A stretch of 64,000 bases of DNA from Siphonodentalium dalli (GCA_032622095.1 CP136061.1:20896991-20960990); one strand, 5' to 3'. Positions 34,036 to 46,688 are shown, counted from the stretch's first letter. Translations and numbers: made by a program. Notes: generated by a model not told the origin, from the sequence alone.

Positions 34036-35933
34036 TGCTTCTAAAAATAGGCACCTGGTGTGTTGTATAGTCCCAAGCATGTTCTAAGGGCCAGCTCGGC
34101 TCGGCATGTTTCGGAGGCAATAAATATAACATTGCTACTGTGCTATATCTCCTATATAAATAAACACAGTTCCAGTCCTCTCCATATGGTGAAATCACTA
34201 GTGAGCAATGAGGAGCTCCCCTTAAAATCATTCTAGGCGAGTGGCGAGTAGCTCTCCTACAAAATGTCGAGGCGAGTAGTATCCCAGCAGGAGATGCCAA
34301 AAGCATCTCCCGAAGGCCTGAGGGGGGAGAGTACGGGAGGGGTCAGGGGGCCTCCCCGGGAATTTTTTTAAATTAGATGCTCTGAGATTGAATCTGGAGC
34401 CTTTTAATGCTCCAATCAGTGAACAACACGTTATTATGTGATTTAAGTCACTGTAGTCATGTATCGACATCGACCATTTACTTCAAGTGTTTTTTTGTCT
34501 TTTTGACAGCAAATCAATCTAATGAATGGGTCATACATGTACTTTACCGGTATTTATTTAATAGTACTAGGGTTTCCAGTGGGATTTCAAGGAATGAGGG
34601 AACCAAGAACTGCAATATGAATTTCTATGTTAGTTACTATTTATGTATTTTGTTGTATTGATGTTACATTATTTATGTTGTATGCAGTTGTATACAGTTT
34701 TATATGTTATATCACACTGTGACCACTCATGACATACTTCCGGTATTCACTCAAAACACGCAGGTATCCTCTATTTATAATAAGTTAAAAAAACCATGAT
34801 AAACTATGAGAATATGCAATTTTTTTCCTCGACCAAAACCGGACCCACCCCATGGTTTCAACTGTTAAAGGGAGAATTTGTGGACAAAAAATTAAAATAT
34901 AGAGCCCCCCTCACTTGTATAAGGCTATAACATGCACTACTATGTGAATCTGATTGTTTCAATTCATTTTGAAGCTGTAATTTGTCTTAGAAATGATTTT
35001 GGACACAAATTGCATGACATCAGAAAAAATCTGCATTCCGGGCTCGGGGACACCCACCCACCCGGTCCTTGTATCCTGTAATCTTTTTCCGACCCTCCCC
35101 CTGATAGGCCTATCATTAATCCAGTCGCTGCCTCATTGTGGCGAAGCATGAAAACGCTTAGGCCAACGTGTCAAACTTACTCAATGCGGGGATTTATTGT
35201 CTGCACCCGAAGCATAAAGGAACAGGTCAGGTCAAGGACACCCACTGTTTATGAATTTTCTGCTGTTCGCAGTTTTATTCGAAGATACTAATACATTCAA
35301 AATAATATAATATGTGAGACAGGAATGAAATAAAGACATGCAGTGACAACTGATGTATGTTTATTTATTCCCTTTTTATCAAGTTATCATGTTGGGAGTT
35401 GATTTGCGCCCCGGCAATCTGTCTTGTTCTTCCTACTGACTGTCACGACTCACGTGCCCGATGTGTTCTCTGATCGGCTGTTCTACTGCATTATTTAACA
35501 TGCATTTACCTGTAGGCCTATCAATCTCTTTTTTTGTTTTTCACTAATTTAAATTTAAAGTATACTTTACTAAAAAAAGATTAAACCTATAATCACAATC
35601 ATTTTCAACCAGTTTGTGTATAAAAATAATTCACTTGCTCAGACATCTAACACTGATGATAGAATAATCTGATGTCAGTTCAGTCGAAATTGGAACAAAC
35701 CTGTCGTCGACGACCACCTGTCATGAAATGGGTGGTCTCTCATAACAGGTTTCACTGTATACCTCAACGGAAAGCCACCTTGGCGCGGGATTCACTGGGT
35801 GGTGCACTTGTTTTTTCTATATCTAGACAAAGGTTTCATAAAGATGAATTGACAGAACATAATGATCTTATTTGACAAGTTGTACAAAAAGTTAATTGTT
35901 CTTATTGTTACAATATCTTTTTGCTTTTTTTAG

Positions 35934-36045
35934 GGAGAATCAAACAGTTGATTGAATTGAACGCTCTACAGACGAAGAATGTGCGGCTGTTTGTTCTAGA
36001 TGAAGCTGACAAGCTGTTGGAGGATAGCTTCCAGGAACAAATTAA
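35934..36045 (+). CDS. DDX20: DDX20 exon 4 (DEAD box)
   Basis: This exon covers residues 151-187 and two bases of codon 188. The acceptor is ttttag. It completes GTPGR and runs on as [20 protein letters not shown], then the catalytic DEAD at residues 173-176 (Walker B, Mg2+ and water activation) and [11 protein letters not shown]. The donor is gtaaac. Human DDX20 has the same arrangement, with one extra Gly after LLEE. Confidence 0.93.
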
Positions 36046-36114
36046 GTAAACAGATACTAATTAACTTGAAATTTCTTTTCTGAATTATCACACCACATTC
36101 ATTATTTATGAAAA

Positions 36115-36238
36115 TGATTCTTGATCAGATGCAGAAACTACGAAGACCTGAATACCAAGTTGGATCGCATTGCACACAGAGGGAGTCAAGTCAAGAATCG
36201 CTGAGAGAGGCATAGAAGAATCCCTTAGACATCACCCA
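36115..36238 (+). other. Unexplained 'tggatcgcattgcacacaga' segment in intron 4
   Basis: A stretch with a codon-like look (aactacgaagacctgaatac...) ends at a TGA within 30 codons. It matches nothing else in the window and does not continue the DDX20 frame. A MITE is inserted at its 3' edge. Origin is unknown. Confidence 0.3.
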
Positions 36239-36241
36239 TTA

Positions 36242-36868
36242 GGCCAAAAAAAAAAGTGTTTTGGTTCTCGGGCAATTTTTTTTCTTCAAATCAATGAGGG
36301 AGGGAGGGTTTTATTTTTATTTTTTATTTTTTTCTGCGCATAGTAAGCATAGACAAAGATACCTTCCTCTGTCTAGTAATAACCAGAAAGGTAGAGGGAA
36401 CTGTTATGCATATAAACTCATTTAGTCTTATATAAAAATGACATTGTACTACCAGTGTATGACTGGGATTACATAACAATATATAATGCCCCTGACATTA
36501 ACTACTGTTATTGTTGTCTACAAACTGATACCTCCCCATTCTAATATGTGATCCTGAATTTAGTCCTGTGCCTTTCAATTGTATAAAGTTACTATTAGTG
36601 TAAGTTGTTCACAATGACTAATTGTAAGAAGAGCATGAGGATCAGCTAATCATTTTCTTAATTGTAGTCATCTACTTCATGTTGTAAGCCTGCAAGTCAC
36701 TTTTTAACACATTACATGTTAGAGCTCAATGCACACTAATATTCAACACATATCTGCTATGGACATGTTGATAAAATCCACACAAAAAAGGCCTAATAAA
36801 AAGGCCTAATGCAGCCCTTTTTATTCAATGCGGCAGGGCCTGAGAACCAAAACTGTTTTTTTTTGGCC
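36242..36868. mobile_element. Harbinger-like MITE with TTA duplication (intron 4)
   Basis: Ends GGCCAAAAAAAAAAAGTGTT and GGCCAAAAAAAAACAGTTTT (inverted), both continuing to ttggttctc, are flanked by TTA at 36239-36241 and 36869-36871. The GGCC start and TTA duplication place it with the 7652-9724 element. Confidence 0.9.
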
Positions 36869-37019
36869 TTACAAGTAGAAACTAGGATTACCGTTGCTTA
36901 ACTTGGGTGATCTAATGAGAACCAGATCTCAACAAGCTGTCGCCTCTCTATTTGTATTGGGTTATCTTATAGCTATGTTGTCTACAGTTTGTCACCAAGC
37001 CTGAAAATAGTGTGTCTGT

Positions 37020-37315
37020 CATGTGCAGAATGAGGTCCCCAAAGGGTGAATTTAGTGAGACTCTGCTTAGGCCTCATCTTCTTGGAAGTATCTACCTCCT
37101 AATTTGCAGAAGATAAAATGCATAAGCGAGGTGACTAATGGTGAACATCACCAACTTCAACTGGGGAACTTCAATCTGAACTTAGGTCTCCCATAGCAGT
37201 TGAGGTCTAAGTAGAATGAGGTTCCCAAAGGGTGAATTTGGTGATGCTAACCCATAGTGCGGGATAGCGTCACAAAATTCACCCTCTGGGGACCCCATTT
37301 GGAAAATGAGAGAGA
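37020..37315. repeat. 'gaatgaggtccccaaagggt' palindromic repeat, intron 4
   Basis: Three copies of the arm lie within 300 bp: 37027 and 37214 in direct orientation and 37275 inverted ('aaattcaccctctggggacc'). The composite matches the arrangement at 48948-49330, including 'ttcaactggggaacttcaat'. Confidence 0.85.
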
Positions 37316-37609
37316 CACTATTTGCAGGCCTGTATGTCGCAGACATCATCACAATGGGAGCTAGCCAAAGTTGCCATAAGTTCTACTCTCAGTAGAGGTC
37401 ATCCCTAGAATTCACTTCCACAAAAAATATATGTAAGTGAGCTATAAGGCTGATTCCATCATTAGAGTATAAATACCATAAAAAAAAGGTCAGACTCGGT
37501 CAAAACAGATAAAAATAATATGTTTATCGGAATACCATCTCATCAATAATTTCATTATCACATGCCAATATAGTGCAAAGAATTGTACTTTCCAATATTT
37601 TATTCACAG

Positions 37610-37752
37610 CTGGGTTTACAATGCTCTGCCAGAAAATAAGCAGATTTTGGCGCTCTCTGCAACATACCCAGAATACCTAGCTCAACATCTCACCAAATAC
37701 ATGAGAAATCCAACCTTCATCCGACTCAACATCTCAGACCCAGCGCTACTAG
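37610..37752 (+). CDS. DDX20: DDX20 exon 5 (motif III SAT)
   Basis: This exon covers the last base of codon 188 to the first base of codon 236. The acceptor is ttcacag. It reads [20 protein letters not shown], where SAT at 204-206 is motif III, coupling ATP hydrolysis to unwinding. It then reads [20 protein letters not shown], a linker region well conserved in DDX20. The exon ends inside a Gly codon, and the donor is gtatgc. Confidence 0.93.
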
Positions 37753-38704
37753 GTATGCTAATTAATCACATTTTTGCTCAGGATTAATTTGATTGAGATT
37801 TATAATTTAAGTCATAGGATTATCTGGCAAGAGGTAAGTTCTTTATGTGGTTTGGTGGTTATGCTTAACTTTTTGCTTCTGGTGAATTTTTTTTAATTTG
37901 ATTGTTGTTTATATAGTGTAACTTATGTCTGAAGAGAGGAAAAAAATACACCCTTTGAGAATATACTTGATCCTTTGTTGTTACGACTTTTTGCCAGAGC
38001 TATTTCGTTGAATTTTTTGTCAAGATGAGACTCTCTAAAGTACACTTACTAGATCAACAGGAAATTCCAGAGACATAACACTTTCCCCAATAGCTATTCT
38101 TAAAATGTCTTATTCTCAAGAGCCATCAGACCTATTCAGCTTATATTTGATATGGATGTTCCTTGGGATTCAAATTTGTTCAAATGGGGTCACCGGGTCT
38201 AATAAGTACATGTCTTTCCCCTGTAGTAATTCTTAAAAAGTCTTCTCCTCAAGAGCTATCAGGTCTATTTAGCTTATATATAGTACGGAGGGTCCTTGGG
38301 TGACTAGGATACAGATTTTTGAAAATGGGTTCGACCATTCAAGAAATGGTGTTTGGTGTGTAGAATCCATGGATACCTTGGTTTCATATATGTTTAAATG
38401 GGGTCGGCCATTAAAAATGGGGCATGTCAGGTTGGAACTTTCCAAACGTTGGGAAAGCTTGATGTATCAGTTGTAAAATTCCAACTGATGTATCAGTTGT
38501 AAAATTCCAACATGACGGGGATGTGCACAATGAATTGTACAAACTTGGGAGTTTACTCCAGTAGGAGGGGACAGGCTATTGGCTACGTAGAGGGGGTGGG
38601 GGACACCAGGGTTAGCAGTGTGCACTTTTCAATTTCAAGGTGGCCACCCCACCTCTCAACAGAGGATCTCTAGCTATGTCCCGGGTTTAGAACTACTTGT
38701 TATC

Positions 38705-39200
38705 CCCCGCCAAATTTAAAATTTGCGGGGGATATAGTAATGGGTTCCGTCCGTCCATCCGTCCGTCCAGTATCTAGAACGAGTTCGCAAACCAGGTCCG
38801 GCCGGATATTTTCAGCAGAGTTATTGGACTTTATTTATTTTTTTGTGTGCAAATTGATGACGTCACAGGGCTCATTTCCACAAATGTCAACGGATTTCAA
38901 AGATTTTTGGTATATGAGTTCACATGACTAGTATCTAGAACGAGTTCGCAAACCAGGTCCGCCCGGATTTTTTCAGTAGAGTTATTGGACTTTGTTTATT
39001 ATTTTTAGTGCACATGGACGACGTCATATGGCTAATTTCCCCAAATGTCAGTCCTAAAATGAGTTTGCAAGCCAGGCTTTTTGACAAAATCCCACCTCTT
39101 GTTGAGAATGCACTTCCCCAACTGCACATTTCAGCAGAGAACGCAAACATTATTGACAATGCACTTCCCCAACTGCACATTACGGCGGGGGATACCGCCG
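38705..39200 (+). repeat. 'gcgggggatatagtaatggg' dispersed repeat, intron 5
   Basis: It starts with 'gcgggggatatagtaatggg' and ccgtccatccgtccgtcc, then two tandem half-copies of 'tagaacgagttcgcaaacca'. It ends in 'acattacggcgggggatacc'. It lies directly before exon 6. Confidence 0.75.
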
Positions 39201-39343
39201 TCTGCGACTGCTTGTTTTTCCTGACTGTCCTCAGAGTTCCAGTCTTCTCAGTCTTTATAGTCAGGTGAGAGAATCAACAGTCATTGACTAACTTGGGTCT
39301 CTGGCTCCAGACCACATACTTAATTCTGACTCATCTGTTGCAG

Positions 39344-39482
39344 GTATCAAGCAGTTTTCTAGAGTTGTACCATCCCATCATAATCCCACGGTGTTGTTTG
39401 GTTATAAGACTGACTTAGTAGTTGAACTCCTCACCTCCGTCAGCTTCAACCAATGCTTAGTATTCTCTAATCTACAAACGAT
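39344..39482 (+). CDS. DDX20: DDX20 exon 6 (motif IV)
   Basis: This exon completes Gly236 and encodes IKQFSRVV through NQCLVFSNLQT, the beginning of the second RecA-like domain. LVFSN (274-278) is motif IV. The acceptor is ttgcag and the donor is gtgagt. The last two bases start a Met codon completed by exon 7. A TTAA-flanked MITE begins only 11 nt into the following intron. Confidence 0.92.
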
Positions 39483-39493
39483 GTGAGTATGAT

Positions 39494-39885
39494 TTAACCC
39501 TTTACCCAACAGAAGGGCCCTGTGCCAATGCATTCTCTTATATATGCGAGTCGACCATAGGTCGCCTCGCATATATAAGAAAATGCATTGGCTTAACACA
39601 TTAAAAATTATAAAAAATTGTTAAAGAATGTAAGAAAAAATGGTAAAAAGTGTTAAAAAAAGATTTTTTTTTGGCCAATGCATTCTCTTATATATGCGAG
39701 GCGACCTATGGTCGACTCGCATATATAAGAGAATGCATTGGCACAGGGCATAACTGTAACTATCACAATGTGGTCAAGGAGCCGGTTCCAATGATATCCA
39801 TATTTGTATTGTACCTTATGAGACAGACCGAAGATATTTTAGGTTGTTGAAGCTTTTTTTGGCGGTTTGTTGGGTAAAGGGTTAA
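39494..39885. mobile_element. TTAA-flanked MITE, family A (copy 5), next to 5' splice site
   Basis: TTAA at 39494-39497 and 39882-39885. The orientation is opposite to copies 1-4. It has both 67-nt hairpins (39527-39593 and 39675-39741). It starts 11 nt after the end of DDX20 exon 6. Confidence 0.92.
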
Positions 39886-41594
39886 ATAAAAATTGTTAAA
39901 TAATTTATGACTGCTTGTTGTGTATTTTTATGGTAACATATTGCGGTGAAGGATCTAAGTTCATTTAATTCAGTTATACATTTATTTTCTGTGCCAGCAA
40001 GTATTAGATAGGCATGATGCTATGGTTAATTAAACAATGTTTTGTTTCAGATACCGTAACATTATTACTTGTATTTATCTTTCATAACAGATGTCCCTCT
40101 TTGATGATTATTATTTTATAATTCAACTTCCAAAACAGCACTCGCAAACTTCAAATAAGCCGTGCGATCGGCAGCGCATCTGCCATTTTCCACAATTGAA
40201 GGACTGCTTTCCTTATGTTCCTTGAATTATACAGTCTAATTTAGCTGTTAAACCTTTACCCAATATGTATAATAACAACATCATTGCCACGGCCAACATT
40301 GAAAGGTGATAACGTCACCATCATTAGCCAACGCAACTTTTCTAACATCAATTTATTTATTACGAACAAAATATTTATTTAACATTATTGATATTGTATA
40401 TCTTCATCAAATTTAGTTTATTAGGTAGATATAAACAATTTCCAGAGTTGTGAATGTCAAATCCTCCCAAAGTATATTACGGTGAATATTTATTAGGTTT
40501 TCTATATGATATTTTATAAATGTAATATAAACAAACAAAATATAAGTTTTTTTCTGCATGTACTGGTCAACAATTTCCCCGTCAGCAGAATACGCAACGA
40601 AATTTAGTGTGTTTATAATTTTTTTTATCGATGGCTACATGGTCAAATGATACATCAAATATATCATCAGGTCGCAAATTAATTTCAGAATATTTAACTG
40701 TGAATATAGTTACAAATATCTGCTTTATCATCTATATAATCACTCGTTTTTTTTTTAATCTGTCTGCAGTGACTCAAAATGGCACCTGTTATAATATAAA
40801 CGTTTTTTAATAAATAAATATTTTATTGGAAATAAAGTTGGAAAATTAAAATATATGTAAAATTAAACTATATTAAGAAACTGTATACACAGTTTCCCGA
40901 TTACATTGATTTTGTTGACTTGCAAGATAGCACTGACGCGTCCAAGTTTGTCGATTAAATTGCACACAATCAATGTAGCACAAAACCCTGTAAAACCCAA
41001 TAAAAATCTAAAAATTAATAACATAACAACCTTTTGATTTATTATATCAAATAAGAAGGGAAATTTTTGTGTTATAATGCAATATTTTTGTTGTGAACTA
41101 TGATGGAAAAATATGCAAAATGCCGGCCATCCTAATGCACTCTGGCGACTATGCGACAGGCCGTTCCTGGGCGCTCCATGTAATACGCAGCAGGCCGTTC
41201 ATGGACATTCTGCGCTAAAGGGTTTAGGGCACACTAAAATATCAACTGTTCACATGAGTAAGGCCACCAGGATTGTTGAAAGCTATTAAGTTTTATCGTC
41301 TTGTACATTTGCCATTTTTCCAGGTACAATCCCCGTGCTCAGGATTCGTGAATTTTAAAGAAATCTCAATTTCAAACTATCAATTTGAAATCATAAAATC
41401 GTTATCACTTACAACCAGTGTATGCTATAGTACTATAACAACAACTCTTTACCTTCACAATATGAGAGATATTTTCCAACTATATAAAAAAGTGGTTTTA
41501 GGGAGGTCAATGGAGAGTTTGACCAGGTTTGACAGGAAATATTTTCAAAAACCACACTGCATTATTTAGACTATGAACCCAACTAGGCCATTCG

Positions 41595-41755
41595 CTCAGT
41601 CTACTTAAGAAATAAATACACGGTGTAGAGGTGTGTATGGTCAAGTTGTACCACAAAAAACTGATTGTAGGACGACGCGTAGCGGAGTCCTACAATAAGT
41701 TTTTTGTGGTACAACTTGACCATACACACCGATACACCGTGTATTTATTTCTTTT
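41595..41755. repeat. Long near-perfect palindrome in intron 6
   Basis: Arms of about 75 bp, 'gaaataaatacacggtgta' to 'ttgtaccacaaaaaactgat' and the inverse, meet at 'ggacgacgcgtagcggagtcc'. It may be a small foldback element. There is no coding content. Confidence 0.9.
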
Positions 41756-42988
41756 GTAATACGACTGAAAGTTTATGGTCACAATTCGACTGAATAGTCA
41801 ACGAAATACTGCGCTTTTTCGGTCTCAGGTGAGAAAACATTTCGTGGTGTAATTCGTATTGGGCGTACTAGATTCTTTGCATGGAGTACTCCAGTAATTT
41901 GTTTGCGTGAATAATCGTTGTGATTGGCTAAAAAACGATGTGTTTTCAGCGGTGCCCGTGTCTTTCATTTAAATTGCACAGGAAATACGATTGCTGTCAT
42001 TTCTGTGTTGAACGTTGTTGGGACAACATGAATATTATCATCGACTATGGACCATTTTCCTTACACAAAGCGAAAAAATTACTAAACTAATCTTATTCCC
42101 CTTCTGTACTGGTGAACAAGCGCTTTCATTTTCAACTTGATTCCGAAATATCGAATATGATCGAGATTCGAATCGACGAATGCACAGCCCGGCCCCATGG
42201 ATTTATTTTGTCATTTAATATACTTATTAAGTAACTTTCTTTGGTCGTAACATATATCAGTTTATAATAACATCATTTAGACCATATTCATTGGCAACCA
42301 AACTGGTTTCAAGCGAAAAATCTCTAGAAAATTCGCAAGATTGTCAAGATGTAGCAAATTAATTAAAAGAGTTACGGGTGCAGGTGTACTCCGTTGATGC
42401 CCCGTTTGCGCGGAGTTAGAAAAGACGGGAAAAGTCGCGTGCGGCGATCTGAATAAACCGATTTTTTTCGTGGTACAATTGGAAAAAGTAGAATTGTACC
42501 ACAAAACTGGAACGAGATAGCCATGGTAACTCGGGCCACTGGCCAATCAGGACATGGCTTTTAAGCATAGTTAGGCAGGGTCGTATTACAATGTCAGTTT
42601 TTTTGGAAGCCATTTGCTATTATTTTGAGGGAAAAATCACCATAATACTACATAATGTCTGAAAAGATGAATCAGTATTGAATGTTTATGTCTGCCAGAT
42701 TATTGAAAAACGTGGTTGAATAATAGTTATTTTGTTTTATGTTGTTTTGGTCCTTCACACCATAAAACTAAAATAGGCAATGAAAAATGTTTGATTTATT
42801 TTTTCGCAGACAGCCATGATTTCAAATGGTAGATTGAGCGCATAATCTAATTGGATTCATAGTCTAGGTAATGCAGTGTGTTCTTTGAAAATAATTTCTA
42901 ATAACTCTCTATCGACCTACCTCAAATAATCTGGGTTTTTAAATGTTGACAGATCAGTATGTTCAAAGTGATCTTAAAATGTTTACAG

Positions 42989-43130
42989 GGCTCAGAATTT
43001 ATGTGATATTCTGAATGATAAAGGCTGGCCGTCGACGTGTATAGCTGGCAGTCTGGATCAGAAGGACAGACAGGAAGCCATGGCCAAGTTTAAAAGCTAC
43101 AAGTGTAGGGTCCTCATTTCCACTGATTTG
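42989..43130 (+). CDS. DDX20: DDX20 exon 7 (domain 2 core)
   Basis: This exon completes Met282 and encodes [20 protein letters not shown], then [20 protein letters not shown] and LISTDL to residue 329. This aligns with the AQHLADIL, AMAKLKHF and RVLISTDL stretches of human DDX20. ISTDL is the first half of motif V. The acceptor is tttacag and the donor is gtatgt, and the exon ends on a codon boundary. Confidence 0.93.
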
Positions 43131-43828
43131 GTATGTAGCTATCTGTGTCCAGTCTTTAGCATAGGTTTTAAATTATGATGTCAGAAGGCTCCTGAGGGCA
43201 GTTAGGTGAGGCGGTTGACATGTATTACAGAATAGTATATGTATATGTTTTTAAATAAGTTGCTATTTGTATTCTGACTCGATTGCCTCATCGTCTTTCA
43301 ATGAAAACAAAGATAACTATGGACTCACTGGATTCATTGTTATCCAAAATAATTGAACCATTAATAGTAAACATGGTTGACCGATCATTCTTTCACAATT
43401 CCTTCTTTACGGTTGCGACCCGATCGGCATCTTAATGCCTTCTAACTCATGCTATCTTTGGTTTGTGGCAATGAATTGAATACATGTTGGTCATTCAATG
43501 TATTTGAATCTATTAATCTACGACAGACAATATTTATTTCTTCCTCCGCATAATTTTTCTAGATTTCCGAAACGAACAGAACTGTTACCTGTCTATTTTC
43601 ACTACTGGTAGCTATTTTGACACCTGTGGTATCTTTCTCTTCGAGGAAATTATGCAATAAAAACTTGTTGTTTGATTCTTGTTTTGAACCCCTGTATATT
43701 TAATATATGTATATATTGTTCAGGTAATGTTTTGAATTGTTTGAAATTAAACATTGTTCAAAACAACAGTATATGCACTGACCGATTTACTCTCTTGATG
43801 AACCGATAGTCTGAAATCTGCAGTTACA

Positions 43829-43965
43829 GTAATGCTCTAATTAATCAACTCCTTAACCACAGCAGAATTATGGGTAACTCTTCAGGATTTAGTCGGAAAT
43901 ATGGCTTGTTGCCATTCATCGGAAAGCTCTCGCCGAGAGCTTTCCAATGAATGGCAACAAGCCAT
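43829..43965. repeat. Palindromic repeat in intron 7, relative at 60140-60295
   Basis: It holds 'tacagtaatgctctaattaa', 'caggatttagtcggaaatat', 'ggcttgttgccattcatcgg' and then the inverse of the last block. The copy at 60140-60295 keeps the outer arms ('ccttaaccacagcag' and its inverse), so the two are variants of one foldback family. Confidence 0.8.
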
Positions 43966-44082
43966 TACTGTATCTAATTGAATCATTGTGTGAAGTGGCA
44001 ACATTATGGAATTTTCCTTGTAAAAAGCTACATCATATTTCTTCTGTTCTATAAGCTAAATTGATTCAGCTCCATTAAAGTG

Positions 44083-44460
44083 ATATGAAACACTCCGGTT
44101 GGGTGATCAAATAGAAATAGAGAATAATCTTGCTCAAAGCAGTTATTTTTACAAATATTAATCCAAATTTACAGCATATACACACGTCATTCTTATATAT
44201 TAATTCAATGCAATGACTCTCGATGGCAAAATGATTTGCGTTAGTTTATTGTCGATTGTTGCGTCCCGCATCGAGATGTAAATATTTACAATTAAGCGTA
44301 GTTCAGACGGTGATATCTATGGAGTGGTATGGTCGATTTCTTTGAGATTTTCGGCGATGTTAGCAGAATGCTACATTCCCACAGTTGGCATAACGCCTGA
44401 GTACTAACTTATCAGTTTCACACACCCAAACAAGTCCATAATATGTCTTTAAATATTAAA
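44083..44460 (+). repeat. Dispersed repeat, uninterrupted copy
   Basis: It matches 3490-3620 joined to 4020-4190 but without the family A MITE, so it acts as an approximate empty site for copy 2. Confidence 0.75.
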
Positions 44461-44549
44461 TTCAAATTTGAGCTTTCTAATTCTATTACTAATATTTGTG
44501 TAAAGTATAGTGCACATTCACTCAGTTCTCTGCTGAGTCCAAAGCAGCA

Positions 44550-45800
44550 AATGAATTACAGACGATCCCACTTATTAACATAACGGATAAAAACATATCC
44601 CGTTTACAACCATATTATGTTTCTGCACCAAACCATTTACACTGTATTATATGTTAATTTCTACCCTCTAATAACATAAGATTTTGATAGACCACCGGTT
44701 ATAAACATAGAAATATGCAATAACATGTTAGCCACGCGGGTGAAACTATGCCCACAAGCCAGTTAATCGAGAGGCCATTATAGTTAATTATGTAATTCAA
44801 TCAATGCAAAGACGGCAAACAAAGAGAAACAAGCTGTGAATGACCACATGGGCGCTTAAGATACTGATAGGCCTGTCAGCTAATTGGTTTTTATCACTTA
44901 TAATCCGGCATGTGTGCTCTTTTTAATCCATTTACAATGGGACTTTAATGTACTTCGAATTCCGTGTCCGAAACATTCCAATGTCGCGACATTGCATCAC
45001 CCGATCACGCTTAAAATAAGAACCTAATTTGTAAGAATAGGAAACGGATGAGTATGTTTACTTAAACCCGGTGACATAGTCCCACGCTGTCTGATTCATA
45101 AAACTCAAGCCATACTTTCTCTCATCATAACCATCCAAAATGTCTAAACGTAAACGTAACGATTTGTCACTCAGAGTTAAATACGAAGTTGTTAAATTGC
45201 TTGAGCAGAAGCTTTACACACAGACTGAGTTAGCGAAGAAATTTGCGTGTTCACAAACGCAGATTTGATTTCGTACAACAAACGCGACGTGTTCACAAAA
45301 AAAATGTATGAAACGATGGTTTTATTGTTCATGTTTTACTGTCTGTTTGACTTATACCGGTAATAAAAATGAAAGTAAAGCTTGTTTTATTTTGTGGAAT
45401 TCCCAGCGGGAAATCCCCTATTCCACTCCAATGTACATATAGAGTTACTCCTCCTGACTTGTAACCGGATGTCGAAAATTGAAGCCGACTCGCAGCGCTT
45501 AAATTCACTTGTTTCTGGTTCTTTTTCATGCATAATACATGCATCAAAATTGATTCTACAATCATTCATCAAAGTTATGTTGTGTCAAGTTAATTTTGGT
45601 GACATAAAAAGAAGAATAGAAAAATTAATAAAACAACCGCCATATTCAATGATTGATGATGGCGACCGGAAACGTGGTCAAATGTCCATACAAAATACAC
45701 ACAAAATGGGCCAAATATCGGAATCCCGCACATAAACATACACGCTTATTAACATAAATACCTCTTGCACCGAGGCTATGTGATAAAACGGGATTAACTA
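44550..45800 (+). mobile_element. Tigger/pogo element remnant in intron 7
   Basis: The left end includes 'cagacgatcccacttattaa' followed by cataacgg, and the right part has 'cttattaacataaatacc' and 'aaaacgggattaact'. The only protein trace is an N-terminal HTH fragment at 45140-45268. The rest of the transposase is missing. Confidence 0.6.
45140..45268 (+). pseudogene. Tigger-type transposase N-terminal HTH fragment
   Basis: The frame gives 42 residues, starting MSKRKRNDLSLRVKYEVVKL and continuing LEQKLYTQTELAKKFACSQT before a TGA. This is the CENP-B/psq-type helix-turn-helix start of pogo/Tigger transposases (the TELAKKF..SQ block is characteristic). No downstream DDE domain was found, so it is a truncated relic. 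Confidence 0.85.
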
Positions 45801-46007
45801 TGGAACAATTTAGGAAGAAAAGTTTTTACAATAATCTCAGCTGATCTCTGAAATTGGCTGGCGATTATAAAATGTAACTTGGCAACTTAGACCAATAGAC
45901 CTTTCCACGCCAGACCTATTATAGGATATTCAAGTGATTGATAGCCTCCCTGGAGGATCATCGCCACCTAATTTTCTTATTATTATAAAGTTATCTATGT
46001 TTTACAG

Positions 46008-46113
46008 ACATCGAGAGGCATTGATTCTGAGAGAGTTAATCTTGTGATAAATCTTGACGTCCCTCGTGATCATGAGACGTATCTACATAGGATTGGTCGA
46101 GCCGGTAGATTTG
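46008..46113 (+). CDS. DDX20: DDX20 exon 8 (motifs V-VI)
   Basis: This exon encodes residues 330-364 and one base of codon 365. The acceptor is tttacag. TSRGID completes motif V, then [10 protein letters not shown] and motif [12 protein letters not shown] (356-365) with the arginine finger residues. The donor is gtgagt. All catalytic helicase motifs are intact, so the enzyme is predicted to be active. Confidence 0.93.
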
Positions 46114-46589
46114 GTGAGTCATCTTAATTATTACGCAGTGTAAATTCATGGTGACCATCCCCTGTGTTGTTGCAGCATATGGTCCAGTAATTAGGAGTTG
46201 GATTTGTGAACACTTGTATTTGCAGTAACAGCTTGTCTGGACAATTTCTTATACTTAGCAATGTTTGACAATTCATTCACTTTACATGAGTCCTACTTCA
46301 TTGAAATGTTAAATGCATATGTTCTATCTACATTTTCAAAAAAATCACTGGAACATGGTACATCATTGACATTTTGGCTTATTTTCACGTTTATATTGTT
46401 CAAAGAGGACAAAAAATTATTTCTTGATATATTTGCACATTTCAATATTATCCTGCTTAATTAATTTATTTAGACAACAAAACTGGGATCACTTGGCATT
46501 AAGAGCTATTGAAAATTTAAAAGCACATGTAGTTTTATATCAATTATTACAATCATGTTCATTCATATAACCACTCTATGTGTTTACAG

Positions 46590-46688
46590 GGTCATTTGGT
46601 GCAGCAGTAACTATTGCAGCTGACTTTGAAACGGTTAACTTGAAAAATATCGAGAAAAAATGCAACACTAGAATAAAGGAGCTACCTG
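46590..46688 (+). CDS. DDX20: DDX20 exon 9 (end of helicase core)
   Basis: This exon runs from the rest of Gly365 to one base of codon 398. The acceptor is tttacag. It reads SFGAAVTIAADFETVNLKNI, EKKCNTRIKELP, matching the last strand and helix of the second RecA domain in DDX20. The donor is gtgagt. A 214-bp palindromic MITE starts 27 nt inside the next intron. Confidence 0.9.

Larger units (their letters stand above)
31981..35757. mobile_element. Tigger-like TIR pair spanning most of intron 3
   Basis: CAGTGAAACCTG at 31981 and CAGGTTTCACTG ending at 35757 are flanked by TA on both sides. Subterminal 'gcgaccacc' words occur at both ends. TA duplications and a CAGTGAAACCT end fit the pogo/Tigger group of Tc1/mariner. 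The interior is filled with other repeats (two SINEs and tandem blocks) and no transposase was seen. The two ends may alternatively belong to separate copies. Confidence 0.65.

Noticed and set aside
36115-36238. Alternative DDX20 exon between exons 4 and 5
   Set aside because: The frame does not fit the exon 4 phase and stops early, and exon 4 to 5 joins perfectly without it.
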